DNA of 64,000 bases from 2-12-FULL-35-15 sp036386835 (GCA_036386835.1 DASVUX010000022.1:1-64000); one strand, 5' to 3'. Positions 26,205-34,828 are shown, counted from the stretch's first letter. Made by a program: numbers and translations. The notes: generated by a model from the sequence alone, not told the origin.

Positions 26205-26987
26205 ATGAATTATACATTACCGCATATTCCCCTGCGCCAGGAAAAGCCGCGTCAGAAAGGCTTAACCATGATGATGGATAAGGGATTGAGTATCCGCCAG
26301 GCTGAAGATTTCATTTCTGCAAACAGCGATTATACAGATATTATCAAGCTTGGCTTTGGAACATCCTATCTTACAAAAAACCTGGAGCAAAAGATCAAAC
26401 TTTACAAGGAAGCCGGGATGAAGATCTACCTGGGTGGAACTTTGTTCGAAGCCTTTATAGTCAGGAACATGTTTGATGATTACATGAAGCTGATCGATAA
26501 GCTCAAACTTGATTGTGCTGAGGTTTCTGACGGCTCCATTACCATGCATCATGATAAAAAATGCGAGTACATTCAAAAACTTGCAAAGAATTTTACCGTT
26601 TTTTCCGAGGTAGGCTCAAAGGAGGCAGGACTGATCATACATCCTGCCATGTGGGTTTCAATGATGAACAAAGAGCTCCAGGCGGGATCATGGAAAGTGA
26701 TTGCTGAAGCCCGTGAGAGCGGAAATGTCGGGATCTACCGTGCAAACGGGAACGCCCACACCTTGCTCATCAATAAGATCCTGGCAAAAGTGAATAAAGA
26801 TGATATTCTTTGGGAAGCCCCCCAAAAGTCACAGCAGGTATGGTTCCTGAAGCTTCTTGGCCATGACGCAAATCTTGGAAATATCGCCTATGATGATGTG
26901 ATCCCCCTGGAAACGCTTCGTTTGGGTCTTCGCGGTGATACATTCTTCAGCTACCTGCCCGCAGAGTTGAAGAAGATGGAAGGTTAA
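26205..26987 (+). CDS. comA: Phosphosulfolactate synthase
   Basis: This 260-residue protein matches the ComA family, which adds sulfite to phosphoenolpyruvate to give phosphosulfolactate. The family was first known from coenzyme M synthesis in methanogens. Family features are the G-L-T-M-M-M-D-K-G start (about 19-27), I-K-L-G-F-G-T-S (about 46-53), Y-L-G-G-T-L-F-E (about 75-82), the E-V-S-D-G-S segment (about 106-111) and the V-G-S-K motif (about 138-141). No ComB or ComC is nearby, and Bacteroidota are not known to make coenzyme M. The product may feed a sulfonate such as the sulfonolipid head group; this is inference. It is joined to the TPR gene. Confidence 0.85.
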   Translation: MNYTLPHIPLRQEKPRQKGLTMMMDKGLSIRQAEDFISANSDYTDIIKLGFGTSYLTKNLEQKIKLYKEAGMKIYLGGTLFEAFIVRNMFDDYMKLIDKLKLDCAEVSDGSITMHHDKKCEYIQKLAKNFTVFSEVGSKEAGLIIHPAMWVSMMNKELQAGSWKVIAEARESGNVGIYRANGNAHTLLINKILAKVNKDDILWEAPQKSQQVWFLKLLGHDANLGNIAYDDVIPLETLRLGLRGDTFFSYLPAELKKMEG

Positions 26988-27123
26988 AAGTTGTAGTTGC
27001 GCAGTTTTTAGTTGTAGGGGTCAAATTATAGCCCTGCTTAACCAGGGAATGCAGACAAGCAGATCATCTACCTTTTAAAACCTAAGGTGGACAAATTGAT
27101 AAACTCATAAATTCATAGATAAA

Positions 27124-27438
27124 ATGAAGGAAATAACAGTCTCGGAATTAAAGAAGTTAAGAGATGAAAACGCTGATCATCAGCTGATCGATGTTCGTGA
27201 AGAACATGAACTGGAGATCTGTGAAATTGGCGGTGAGCACATTCCTATGGGAGATGTGATGGATAACCTGGATAAGATCTCAAAGGACAAGCAGGTAGTG
27301 ATCCACTGCCGCAGCGGTGCCCGTTCGGGTGCTATCTGCCAGGCCCTGGAAACGCAGGGTTATAATAATGTATATAATCTCAAAGGCGGCATCATTGCCT
27401 GGGCAAACGAGATCGATAATTCACTGACTAAATATTAA
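27124..27438 (+). CDS. Rhodanese-like domain protein
   Basis: This is a 104-residue single rhodanese domain. It has D23-V-R-E-E near the N-terminus and the active loop H61-C62-R-S-G-A-R-S with catalytic C62, able to carry a persulfide. There is no signal peptide. Such small proteins move sulfur or act in stress responses. The gene follows phosphosulfolactate synthase by 136 nt and precedes the DedA gene by about 60 nt. A link between the sulfur chemistry of this gene and the synthase is tempting but unproven. Confidence 0.9.
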   Translation: MKEITVSELKKLRDENADHQLIDVREEHELEICEIGGEHIPMGDVMDNLDKISKDKQVVIHCRSGARSGAICQALETQGYNNVYNLKGGIIAWANEIDNSLTKY

Positions 27439-27495
27439 AAAACACCCTTGCCCTTGTCCCACAGAGAAGGGCCTGATCATTTATTACAGAGCCCA

Positions 27496-28134
27496 ATGGT
27501 AGAATTATTTAAGCACATCCTTCACCTTGATTTCGAATGGCTTTTCGCAAATTATAATGATGCGGTTTACATCATTTTATTCCTGGTTATATTTATAGAA
27601 ACAGGGCTGGTGATCATGCCTTTCCTGCCAGGCGACTCCCTTTTGTTCACCGCCGGGCTGTTCGCCCGTTCAGGTTATCTGAATATTGCTTACCTGTTCA
27701 TTCTTCTCTTTATTGCAGCAGTTGTGGGGGACAATACCAACTACTGGGTCGGCAGAAAAATTGGATTGAAAGCACTGCAGGTCAAGTTCAGGGGAAAGAA
27801 GCTGGTGAAACCTGCTTATCTTGAAAAGACCCATTCTTTTTATGAAAAATATGGGCCTAAGACCATAATAATGGCACGCTTTGTTCCTATTGTAAGGACT
27901 TTTGCTCCTTTTGTTGCAGGCGTTGCGGAAATGAATTATCGCAAGTTCTTTGCATTCGATATTCTTGGCGGTCTTATCTGGATCGGGTCACTTTTGTTTG
28001 CCGGGTATTTTCTCGGTGAGATCCCTTGGATCAGAAAGAATATCGAGCTTGTAGCTTTAGGGATCATTTTCCTTTCCGTCCTTCCGATCATTATCGAATT
28101 CATAAAGGCAAAAAGAAATAAAAGCACACCCTGA
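27496..28134 (+). CDS. DedA family membrane protein
   Basis: This 212-residue DedA/SNARE-associated protein (probable lipid scramblase or transporter) has membrane segments near 25-45, 53-75, about 150-170 and 180-197. The family features F-x-P-G-D-S-L-L-F near 43-50 and the G-R-x-x-P-x-x-R-T-F-x-P-x-x-A-G motif near 123-140 are present. DedA proteins help recycle lipid carriers such as undecaprenyl phosphate. A longer frame from 27448 exists, but its first 16 residues do not resemble a DedA N-terminus, so I take the ATG at 27496. Confidence 0.9.
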   Translation: MVELFKHILHLDFEWLFANYNDAVYIILFLVIFIETGLVIMPFLPGDSLLFTAGLFARSGYLNIAYLFILLFIAAVVGDNTNYWVGRKIGLKALQVKFRGKKLVKPAYLEKTHSFYEKYGPKTIIMARFVPIVRTFAPFVAGVAEMNYRKFFAFDILGGLIWIGSLLFAGYFLGEIPWIRKNIELVALGIIFLSVLPIIIEFIKAKRNKSTP

Positions 28135-28141
28135 TTTTAAT

Positions 28142-28546
28142 TTGCCACAGGAAGATTATATAAAGAGAGAGATTGACAAACTCGGACAAGTACTGGCCAA
28201 AGCACTTGCAGATCTTCTTGGATTAAAATCACAAGGAAATTCAGAGCAGGGAATTCAGGCAGCCAATGATACTCTCCGATCTGAACTGAATATTGATATT
28301 GAGACCCTTTTTAACCTGCCCTGGCAAGAGCTCATGCTTTTTCTCGAAGAAAAAAATATTTCCACGAATCATTTAGAATTAATAGCCGACCTGATGCATG
28401 AAAGTGTGACAGGTTCACGGGCAGAATGCATGGTTAAGTATTCAAGGGTGCTTTTGATGTACCAGTTTATTAATGACAGTAACAGCTGTTATTCCGTTAA
28501 CAGGCATTATAAAATCGATCGTTTAAAGAGCCTGATACACACTTAA
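28142..28546 (+). CDS. Conserved hypothetical helical protein
   Basis: This encodes a 134-residue soluble, mainly helical protein of unknown function. It starts M-P-Q-E-D-Y-I-K-R-E-I-D-K-L-G. As far as I recall, similar short proteins with a (Q/E)-D-Y-I-x-R-E-I start occur widely in Bacteroidota. No ATG lies before the conserved start, so a TTG at 28142 is the likely initiator. It follows the DedA gene by 7 nt and precedes the palindromic leader of the ATPase gene. Confidence 0.6.
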   Translation: MPQEDYIKREIDKLGQVLAKALADLLGLKSQGNSEQGIQAANDTLRSELNIDIETLFNLPWQELMLFLEEKNISTNHLELIADLMHESVTGSRAECMVKYSRVLLMYQFINDSNSCYSVNRHYKIDRLKSLIHT

Positions 28547-28563
28547 AATAAATTTGGCCGGCC

Positions 28564-28619
28564 GGTATAAATTTTATACCTTTGAGTATAATACTACTTG
28601 GCATAATACCAATCGGTAT
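28564..28619 (+). promoter_or_regulatory. Triple GTAT/ATAC palindrome, candidate operator of the ATPase gene
   Basis: Three inverted repeats lie in 56 bp: GGTATAAATTTTATACC (28564-28580), GTATAATAC (28586-28594), and ATACC-AATC-GGTAT (28606-28619). The -7 box TACCTTTG (28577-28584) overlaps the first. The other two lie in the 5' leader, which ends at the ATG at 28633. A repressor binding site or RNA structure is the simplest reading. Confidence 0.5.
28577..28584 (+). promoter_or_regulatory. -7 promoter box of the ATPase gene
   Basis: TACCTTTG fits the TAnnTTTG consensus and overlaps the 3' half of the first palindrome. This would let a bound protein block transcription. Confidence 0.5.
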
Positions 28620-28632
28620 AAAAAATAAACCT

Positions 28633-29772
28633 ATGAAAGATTCTCCCTTCATATACGGTACTACCGTGAGCCGGCACTCCTTCACCAACAGGGAAAAAGA
28701 AAGTGAGAAGCTGAAAAGCAATCTCCTTAACGGTATTAACACAATGATCATTTCCCCGAGACGCTGGGGCAAATCATCACTTGTTGAAAAAGTGATCGGC
28801 GATATTAACCGGAAAGATAAGAGGGTCCGTACTGTAATGATTGACCTTTTTTCGGTCAGCAGCGAAGAGGAATTCCTGGAAATGTTTGCAAGGGAGGTGC
28901 TCAAAGCATCATCCACGAAATGGCAGGAATGGATCAATACGGGAAAAGAACTGTTTAAAAAACTCATTCCCAAATTCAGCATGGGCTTTGAAGAGACCGA
29001 CTTTAGTCTCAGTTTCGACTGGAAAGAACTAAAGAAACACAGTAATGAAGTATTGGATCTTCCTGAAGCTGTTGCGAAGAAAAAAGGCATCCGGTTTATC
29101 ATCTGCCTGGATGAATTTCAGAATCTTTCAAGCTTTAAGACCTATCTTGATTTTGAAAAAAAGATGCGGGCCTGCTGGCAGCGTCACCACTCTGTTACTT
29201 ACTGTATGTATGGAAGCAAGCGGCACATGATGACTGACATTTTCAATAATCCGGCCAAGCCCTTTTATCGTTTTGGAGACATTATGCTCCTGGAAAAGAT
29301 CAGTACTGAAAAATGGGTTAAGTTCATTATTAAAAGCTTTTCTTCAAGCGGCAAACAGATCAGCCCGGAAGACGCAGCAAAGATCCCTGTCCTGATGAAG
29401 AACCACAGCTGGTATGTACAGCAGCTTTCCCATTACACATGGAACCTGGCTGGTAAAAAAGCTGGGCAGGCAGAGATCACATTTGCTTTAAAAGAACTGA
29501 TCCAGGCAAATTCCCCTCTCTACCAGAAAGAAATCGAGAACCTTAGCAACACCCAGGTTAACCTGCTGAAAGCTGTTGCCAAAGGTGAAACAAAGTTTAC
29601 CGGCACTGCTGCCATGCAGCAATATGCACTGGGGACCCCAAACAATGTCGGCAAGAACAAAAACATCCTGATCGGCAACGATCTGATCCATGAAGTGAAA
29701 GGTGAATACGAGTTCCTTGATCCGGCATTTGAGATCTGGTTCAGAAAACAATTCTTTAACAAACCTTATTAA
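28633..29772 (+). CDS. AAA ATP-binding protein, archaeal ATPase-like
   Basis: This 379-residue STAND/AAA-type ATPase has a Walker A SPRRWGKSSL (41-50), a Walker B I-C-L-D-E (157-161) and a C-terminal winged-helix-like region (about 300-379). The R-R-W-G-K-S variant is typical of the archaeal-type ATPase family (ATPase_2). These proteins are often present in many copies in Bacteroidota, and their roles are mostly unknown. The start is the ATG at 28633 rather than 28582, because the longer frame would translate the palindromic leader. The gene lies between conserved metabolic genes and precedes aroE by 5 nt. Confidence 0.85.
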   Translation: MKDSPFIYGTTVSRHSFTNREKESEKLKSNLLNGINTMIISPRRWGKSSLVEKVIGDINRKDKRVRTVMIDLFSVSSEEEFLEMFAREVLKASSTKWQEWINTGKELFKKLIPKFSMGFEETDFSLSFDWKELKKHSNEVLDLPEAVAKKKGIRFIICLDEFQNLSSFKTYLDFEKKMRACWQRHHSVTYCMYGSKRHMMTDIFNNPAKPFYRFGDIMLLEKISTEKWVKFIIKSFSSSGKQISPEDAAKIPVLMKNHSWYVQQLSHYTWNLAGKKAGQAEITFALKELIQANSPLYQKEIENLSNTQVNLLKAVAKGETKFTGTAAMQQYALGTPNNVGKNKNILIGNDLIHEVKGEYEFLDPAFEIWFRKQFFNKPY

Positions 29773-29777
29773 AATTT

Positions 29778-30548
29778 ATGCAAAAAAAATACGGACTTAT
29801 AGGTTATCCCCTCTCCCACTCCTTTTCAAAGAATTATTTCAACGGAAAATTTGAACAGGAAAATATCCGGGGATGTGAATATGAACTATATCCGCTTGGC
29901 AGTATAAGCGAATTGCCGGCCCTGATCAGGAACGAGCCCCTGTTGTACGGGCTGAATGTTACTATTCCCTATAAAGAAAGCGTTATTCCTTTTCTTGATG
30001 AACTGGATGAAACAGCCAAAGCAGTTGGCGCTGTCAATTGCATCCGGATTACATCTTCCGGCTCCCCTCCAGGCACTCCAGTCTTAAAAGGCTACAACAC
30101 CGATGTCTTTGGTTTCCGGCAGTCCATCAAGCCCTTTCTTGAAGTGCAGCATGAGCGTGCCCTTATCCTTGGGACCGGGGGGGCAGCCAAGGCGGTTCAT
30201 CATGTTCTTAAAGAAATTGGTATTGACTGTTATTTTGTAAGCAGGGATAAAACCAGGATTACTTCTGAAAAAGTATTTGAATACTCAGAGCTGAATGAGT
30301 ACATGATGAGTGCATTTAAGCTGATCATTAATACCACGCCTGTGGGGATGTTCCCCGAAACAAATTCTGCTCCAGGAATCCTTTATGAACACCTGGGGCC
30401 CGGCCACCTCCTTTACGACCTGGTTTACAATCCTGCAGAAACGGAGTTTCTTAAACGCGGAAAAGCAAAAGGCGCATCTGCGGTGAATGGCTTGTCGATG
30501 CTCAGGCAGCAAGCAGAAGAAGCCTGGAGGATCTGGAATTTGAAGTAA
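29778..30548 (+). CDS. aroE: Shikimate dehydrogenase
   Basis: This 256-residue enzyme reduces 3-dehydroshikimate to shikimate with NADPH in aromatic amino-acid synthesis. Substrate residues are S-H-S-F-S (13-17), the N-V-T-I-P-Y-K motif (60-66, catalytic K66), D109 of Y-N-T-D, and a Rossmann loop L-G-T-G-G-A-A-K (about 132-139). N-T-T-P-V-G-M and G-L-S-M-L-x-x-Q-A near the C-terminus complete the family pattern. It starts 5 nt after the ATPase gene and probably shares its transcript. Confidence 0.95.
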   Translation: MQKKYGLIGYPLSHSFSKNYFNGKFEQENIRGCEYELYPLGSISELPALIRNEPLLYGLNVTIPYKESVIPFLDELDETAKAVGAVNCIRITSSGSPPGTPVLKGYNTDVFGFRQSIKPFLEVQHERALILGTGGAAKAVHHVLKEIGIDCYFVSRDKTRITSEKVFEYSELNEYMMSAFKLIINTTPVGMFPETNSAPGILYEHLGPGHLLYDLVYNPAETEFLKRGKAKGASAVNGLSMLRQQAEEAWRIWNLK

Positions 30549-31196
30549 CTACTTTGCTGGGGCAATACTTTTTAAGTATGCTTTCCGCTTAGCTCTGTAT
30601 TTTTCAAATAAATGGGTTGCTGCTTCCAGCGCTGCGGGTTTCCAGTCATTAACATAGTTATAGCTGTTCCTGTTCAGGGACCGCTCGTATTCGTGATAGA
30701 TAACTTTTTTAGTAGCGATATCGAAAAATACAAGATAGGCGGATACCGTTTTATCGGCTTTATTGAAACTCTCGAAAATGATACTGTAGCCTATCCCCTC
30801 TTTCGTATTCAATCGATACCCGCTGATAAAAGAATTCAGCGAATCCTTTGGAAAGATATACGGATCCATTGATGCGATCCTGCCATTCACTATCGCATCA
30901 TTCATGACAGCAGAATGAGCAATGTCCATTTGAACAGTGTCTTTTCTGAGCCATGCCTGCATCTTCTTCTTTGGAATTTGTTTACCCAGGAAAATATTCA
31001 AATTGAACAGGAATTTTTTCAGGGGTTGCCCTATTCGGTTTTCATCAACAATCCTCAGCCTTGTATAATCAAAGCCATAAAAACTGACAGTTTTTATATT
31101 AAACACATCAGTTTCTGAAGTGTAATTCATTTGAGCTTTGGAAACCAATAAACAACCTGTAAACAGCAATGCCAGCATTATCTTTTTCATGTCCAT
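30549..31196 (-). CDS. Exported protein of unknown function
   Basis: This 215-residue protein has a signal peptide (M-D-M-K-K, hydrophobic to about 20, cleavage near S-K-A-Q) and no recognised domain. The mature part is mixed alpha/beta with basic patches. It heads no obvious operon: its stop converges on aroE with no spacing, and the three upstream genes on the same strand also encode small exported proteins. The group looks like a co-transcribed envelope cluster, but no function can be named. Confidence 0.6.
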   Translation of the reverse strand: MDMKKIMLALLFTGCLLVSKAQMNYTSETDVFNIKTVSFYGFDYTRLRIVDENRIGQPLKKFLFNLNIFLGKQIPKKKMQAWLRKDTVQMDIAHSAVMNDAIVNGRIASMDPYIFPKDSLNSFISGYRLNTKEGIGYSIIFESFNKADKTVSAYLVFFDIATKKVIYHEYERSLNRNSYNYVNDWKPAALEAATHLFEKYRAKRKAYLKSIAPAK

Positions 31197-31206
31197 ATTT
31201 TAAATA

Positions 31207-31743
31207 TTATTCAGCGTTCAGAAGCGAAGCACCACCAAGAATCCCGGCACCGATAAAAAGGGCTGTTAACCGGCCTCCCCTGACCCTGCGATAATTATCA
31301 ATCTTATATCCTAGTTTGAGATTTGTTATATTATTCTTTAGTTTGCCGAAGGACTCATTATCCATCTTGTGTTCGGAATGATAATACCATTTCCTTGCTT
31401 TGAATTTCTTATTCAGCCTGACGTTCGACATTGTCTGCATAAGGAGTTTAATTCTTTCTATTTCGGGGAACCTGGTGAATTTTACATCTTCAATGTCCTC
31501 AAAGGCATACTGGTAATTTCCCTTCCGATAATTTTCAAGACTAAGATTTATGATTTTCAGGTTATTATCATATTCAGGCCTTGAAACACCCCGCATGCAA
31601 ACCGGATCAATAAATTCCTTTTGCGAAATCACGGAGATCCATCCCGAAAGGATCGCCACCGTTGAATCGTTGCCTGCAAATTTGACCTGCGCGCTTGAAA
31701 ACGTACTGATCAGGATAAATAATACCGCGGATAGACCTTTCAT
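31207..31743 (-). CDS. Exported protein of unknown function
   Basis: This 178-residue protein has a signal peptide (cleavage after F-S-S-A-Q near 19). A helical mature part follows, with an R-K-G-N-Y-Q-Y-A-F-E-D-I-E stretch (about 74-86) that resembles a TPR half. The C-terminus is a hydrophobic segment (A-L-F-I-G-A-G-I-L-G-G-A, about 160-171) that may insert in a membrane. The start codon overlaps the stop of the lipoprotein gene upstream by one base, so the two are translationally coupled. Confidence 0.6.
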   Translation of the reverse strand: MKGLSAVLFILISTFSSAQVKFAGNDSTVAILSGWISVISQKEFIDPVCMRGVSRPEYDNNLKIINLSLENYRKGNYQYAFEDIEDVKFTRFPEIERIKLLMQTMSNVRLNKKFKARKWYYHSEHKMDNESFGKLKNNITNLKLGYKIDNYRRVRGGRLTALFIGAGILGGASLLNAE

Positions 31744-32219
31744 TATTGGATCTTTGATTTCAGGGAGTCCATTATAGCCAGCAGTCCCTTATTTATATCT
31801 TCGTAAGAAGAATTGAACTTCTTTACATTGCTTCTTTTATTGTTGTTATATATCCGTTCAATAGGATAATGCATAATGTGAATGCCATTTATCTTAAGGT
31901 CACATTTCGAGTCTTTCAACGTAGCTGTAAGTAAATAAGACAACTTCCTTTCATCGCCCTTATACTTGTATTTGGTATAGCTTATAACCTGGAAGTAGCC
32001 ATTCGGCTTATCCTCCAGAACATTCTTGGTTTCAGGACATAACAGGTAAACCTGCCTGATCAGGTTGTCATAATTAATGTCTTTTGAAACGTCCGTGTTA
32101 ATACTTTGCTCATATGTAACTCTGGCCGGGGTGCCTGAAAGAGGAAGCTGATTCCTGGTAATGGTTTTACACCCAAGCATCAGGACAGAAACAAAGCAGG
32201 ATAAAATTATTTTTCTCAT
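31743..32219 (-). CDS. Small lipoprotein of unknown function
   Basis: This 158-residue protein has a lipoprotein signal (M-R-K-I-I-L start, lipobox L-M-L-G-C with C17). The mature part is beta-rich with no recognised domain. The start at 32219 is preferred over the in-frame ATG at 32231, because it begins 1 nt after the stop of the upstream gene. It overlaps the downstream gene by one base. The tight spacing suggests translational coupling. Confidence 0.6.
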   Translation of the reverse strand: MRKIILSCFVSVLMLGCKTITRNQLPLSGTPARVTYEQSINTDVSKDINYDNLIRQVYLLCPETKNVLEDKPNGYFQVISYTKYKYKGDERKLSYLLTATLKDSKCDLKINGIHIMHYPIERIYNNNKRSNVKKFNSSYEDINKGLLAIMDSLKSKIQ

Positions 32220-32220
32220 A

Positions 32221-32679
32221 TTAAAAGGCATAAGTGATTGTGGCGGAATTCAAACCCAGTGAAACAGTTGCTCTTCTTTTTTCTTTCTTTAACTTTTTAT
32301 TCCCGAAATACCACATGGCCATCCCACCAACTGTCGAGATCGATCCACCGACAATTCCCATTGCACCCATTGCGCCTAAAAAAGAACCTTGTGTCTGTGT
32401 CTGCCCGTTGTATGTGCTGGAATTATATGATGTTTCCCCATCTGCTGCACTTACCATTGCTGATCCTCCGATAATAGTGGCGATGCCGCACAAAGTAAAT
32501 CCTATCCCGGTATTCCGCAGCCGGGGATGCAGTTCCCCTTCAGTGTGAAGATGGAAGTTCCCCGCCTTCAAAACTGAATTTGGAAGAGGGGTAGTTGAAT
32601 TTAATTTCGTTTGACCGGAAAGTTGTATTGAGTAAAAAAGGAACGACAGGCTTAACGCCATAATAAATCTTGTCTTCAA
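32221..32679 (-). CDS. Exported membrane-associated protein of unknown function
   Basis: This 152-residue protein has a signal peptide (cleavage near L-S-G-Q at about 23). Two glycine- and alanine-rich hydrophobic segments (about 57-80 and 102-127) follow, then a K-K-L-K-K-E-K-R-R basic stretch. A helical hairpin in a membrane is likely. The C-terminal half ends in strands that could be outer-membrane beta strands (ATVSLGLNSATITYAF). It heads the four-gene group on the minus strand, divergent from uvrB. Confidence 0.55.
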   Translation of the reverse strand: MKTRFIMALSLSFLFYSIQLSGQTKLNSTTPLPNSVLKAGNFHLHTEGELHPRLRNTGIGFTLCGIATIIGGSAMVSAADGETSYNSSTYNGQTQTQGSFLGAMGAMGIVGGSISTVGGMAMWYFGNKKLKKEKRRATVSLGLNSATITYAF

Positions 32680-32758
32680 AAGTTCGATGTGTTCGTGAAT
32701 GAGGCGCCAATATTACCAATTAATTAAGGTTAAACAAAATTACAGGCCAAAATATCCG

Positions 32759-32766
32759 TAATTTTG
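32759..32766 (+). promoter_or_regulatory. -7 promoter box of uvrB
   Basis: TAATTTTG matches TAnnTTTG and ends 4 nt before the uvrB ATG at 32771. Transcription would start at or next to the start codon. Confidence 0.55.
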
Positions 32767-32770
32767 TATC

Positions 32771-34795
32771 ATGCAATTTAAGATCACATCCGACTTTCAG
32801 CCTACCGGCGACCAGCCTACAGCCATTAAGCAGCTGGTTGATGGTGTTAATCAGAATCTTCCCGCCCAGACGCTTTTAGGAGTAACGGGTTCAGGGAAAA
32901 CGTTTTCTATCGCGAATGTAATTGAGCGCACCCAAAAACCAACACTCATATTAAGTCACAACAAAACTCTTGCAGCCCAGCTCTACGGAGAATTCAAACA
33001 GTTTTTTCCAAAGAATTCAGTGGAATATTTTGTAAGTTATTATGATTACTATCAGCCGGAAGCATTCATTCCTTCCTCCAACACATATATTGAAAAAGAT
33101 CTCGCTATTAATGATGAGATTGAAAAACTCCGGTTAAGCACTACTTCTGCCCTGCTGTCCGGCAGACGTGATGTTGTAGTGGTATCTTCCGTCTCCTGTA
33201 TTTACGGTATCGGAAATCCCAGCGATTTTAAAAGCAATGTTATCCATATTAAAAAAGGGGATATCATCCCGCGGAATAAATTTCTTCACCGTTTGGTGGA
33301 AAGCCTTTATTCCCGTACAACAGCGGATTTCCTCCGCGGAAACTTCAGGGTAAAGGGGGATGTGGTGGATATCAACCTGGCGTATGCCGATCATTCACTG
33401 CGTGTTACTTTCTTTGATGATGAAATTGAAGAGATCGAATATTTTGAAACAAGCACCGGCAACAAGATCGACAACCTGGATGCGGTCAATATTTATCCTG
33501 CGAACATATTTGTCACCAGCCCAGAAACAATGAAAGGAGCGATCTGGCAGATCCAGCAGGACATGGTCAAACAGGTTGATTATTTCAAAGAACTGGGCAA
33601 GCACCTGGAAGCCAAGCGGCTTGAGGACAGGGTTACTTACGATCTCGAAATGATGCGTGAATTGGGCTACTGTTCGGGGATTGAAAATTACTCGCGTTAC
33701 TTTGACGGCCGCCTGCCGGGCTCCCGGCCATTCTGTTTACTTGATTATTTTCCTGATGATTTTTTACTGGTTATTGATGAAAGTCATGTTACTATTCCCC
33801 AGATCCGTGCAATGTATGGGGGTGACCGCTCACGGAAGGAGAATCTTGTTGAATATGGCTTCCGTCTTCCTGCAGCAATGGATAACCGCCCTTTGAAATA
33901 CGAGGAATTTGAAGCCCTGATCCACCAGGTGATTTATGTAAGTGCAACACCGGCGGATTACGAATTGCAGCGGTCAGAAGGGATCGTGGCTGAACAGCTG
34001 ATCCGTCCTACAGGTTTGCTGGATCCGATCATTGAGGTCCGTCCCAGCATCAACCAGATTGATGACCTCCTGGAAGAAGTGGAAAAAGTGGCGAAACGTG
34101 ATGAGCGTGTGCTTGTCACAACCCTTACAAAAAGAATGGCGGAAGAGCTAAATAAATACATGCTTAATATCGGCATCCGCTGCCGCTACATACATTCGGA
34201 TGTTGACACTCTTGAACGTGTTGAGATTCTCAGAGACCTTCGGCTTGGTAAATTTGATGTTCTTATCGGGATCAATCTGCTCCGGGAAGGTCTTGACCTT
34301 CCGGAAGTTTCACTTGTGGCGATACTTGACGCTGACAAAGAAGGCTTCCTGCGTTCGGACCGCGCACTTACCCAGACCGCAGGCCGTGCTGCCCGTAACA
34401 TCAACGGGCGTGTGATCATGTATGCCGACAAAATAACTGATTCGATGCAGCGGACCATTGATGAGACAGAGCGCAGAAGGAAAAAGCAGATCGCTTATAA
34501 CCTTGAACATGGCCTGGTTCCTACATCACTGAATAAAACGAAAGCTTCTATCCTTGGACAAACAACTGTTGTTGTGGATGCTAAAGGGGAATTGGCCCGT
34601 CCTTATGTTGAGAATGAACAGATCAACTATGCTGCTGATCCTGTTGTACAATACATGAGTAAAGAAGAGCTGCAGAAAGCGATCACTAAAACCCGCAAGG
34701 CAATGGAAGCTGCTGCGAAGGAATTTAATTTTGCGGAAGCTGCAAGATTAAGGGATGAGATGTTTGCGCTGGAAAAGTTGTTTTCGGAGAAGTGA
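32771..34795 (+). CDS. uvrB: Excinuclease ABC subunit B
   Basis: UvrB is the damage-verification helicase of nucleotide excision repair, working with UvrA and UvrC. The 674-residue length is normal. Walker A is GVTGSGKT (37-44). The beta-hairpin that grips damaged DNA shows as Y-Y-D-Y-Y-Q-P-E-A (about 91-99). D-E-S-H (about 336-339) is the DEAD-type motif. The R-x-x-R-x-x-Q-x-x-G-R-A-A-R-N motif VI lies near 540, and a UVR domain that binds UvrC ends the protein (about 632-667). No uvrA or uvrC is in the window. A -7 box ends 4 nt before the ATG. Confidence 0.97.
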   Translation: MQFKITSDFQPTGDQPTAIKQLVDGVNQNLPAQTLLGVTGSGKTFSIANVIERTQKPTLILSHNKTLAAQLYGEFKQFFPKNSVEYFVSYYDYYQPEAFIPSSNTYIEKDLAINDEIEKLRLSTTSALLSGRRDVVVVSSVSCIYGIGNPSDFKSNVIHIKKGDIIPRNKFLHRLVESLYSRTTADFLRGNFRVKGDVVDINLAYADHSLRVTFFDDEIEEIEYFETSTGNKIDNLDAVNIYPANIFVTSPETMKGAIWQIQQDMVKQVDYFKELGKHLEAKRLEDRVTYDLEMMRELGYCSGIENYSRYFDGRLPGSRPFCLLDYFPDDFLLVIDESHVTIPQIRAMYGGDRSRKENLVEYGFRLPAAMDNRPLKYEEFEALIHQVIYVSATPADYELQRSEGIVAEQLIRPTGLLDPIIEVRPSINQIDDLLEEVEKVAKRDERVLVTTLTKRMAEELNKYMLNIGIRCRYIHSDVDTLERVEILRDLRLGKFDVLIGINLLREGLDLPEVSLVAILDADKEGFLRSDRALTQTAGRAARNINGRVIMYADKITDSMQRTIDETERRRKKQIAYNLEHGLVPTSLNKTKASILGQTTVVVDAKGELARPYVENEQINYAADPVVQYMSKEELQKAITKTRKAMEAAAKEFNFAEAARLRDEMFALEKLFSEK

Positions 34796-34800
34796 TTTCT

Positions 34801-34828
34801 TTTCTCGCAGAGGCGCAGAGAAAGCAAA
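34801..34828. repeat. Dispersed CGCAGAGGCGCAGAGAAA element
   Basis: The stretch TTTCTCGCAGAGGCGCAGAGAAAGCAAAG is a near-palindrome (TTTCTC...GAGAAA). I recall closely similar elements from gaps in many environmental bacterial genomes. The gap 34796-35025 also holds ATCTGTGTAAATCTGCG (34928-34945), another such motif, and the recQ promoter. Confidence 0.6.

Noticed and set aside
28497..29102. A 201-residue ORF antisense to the ATPase gene
   Set aside because: It covers the palindromic leader and the Walker A region of the opposite strand and has no motif.
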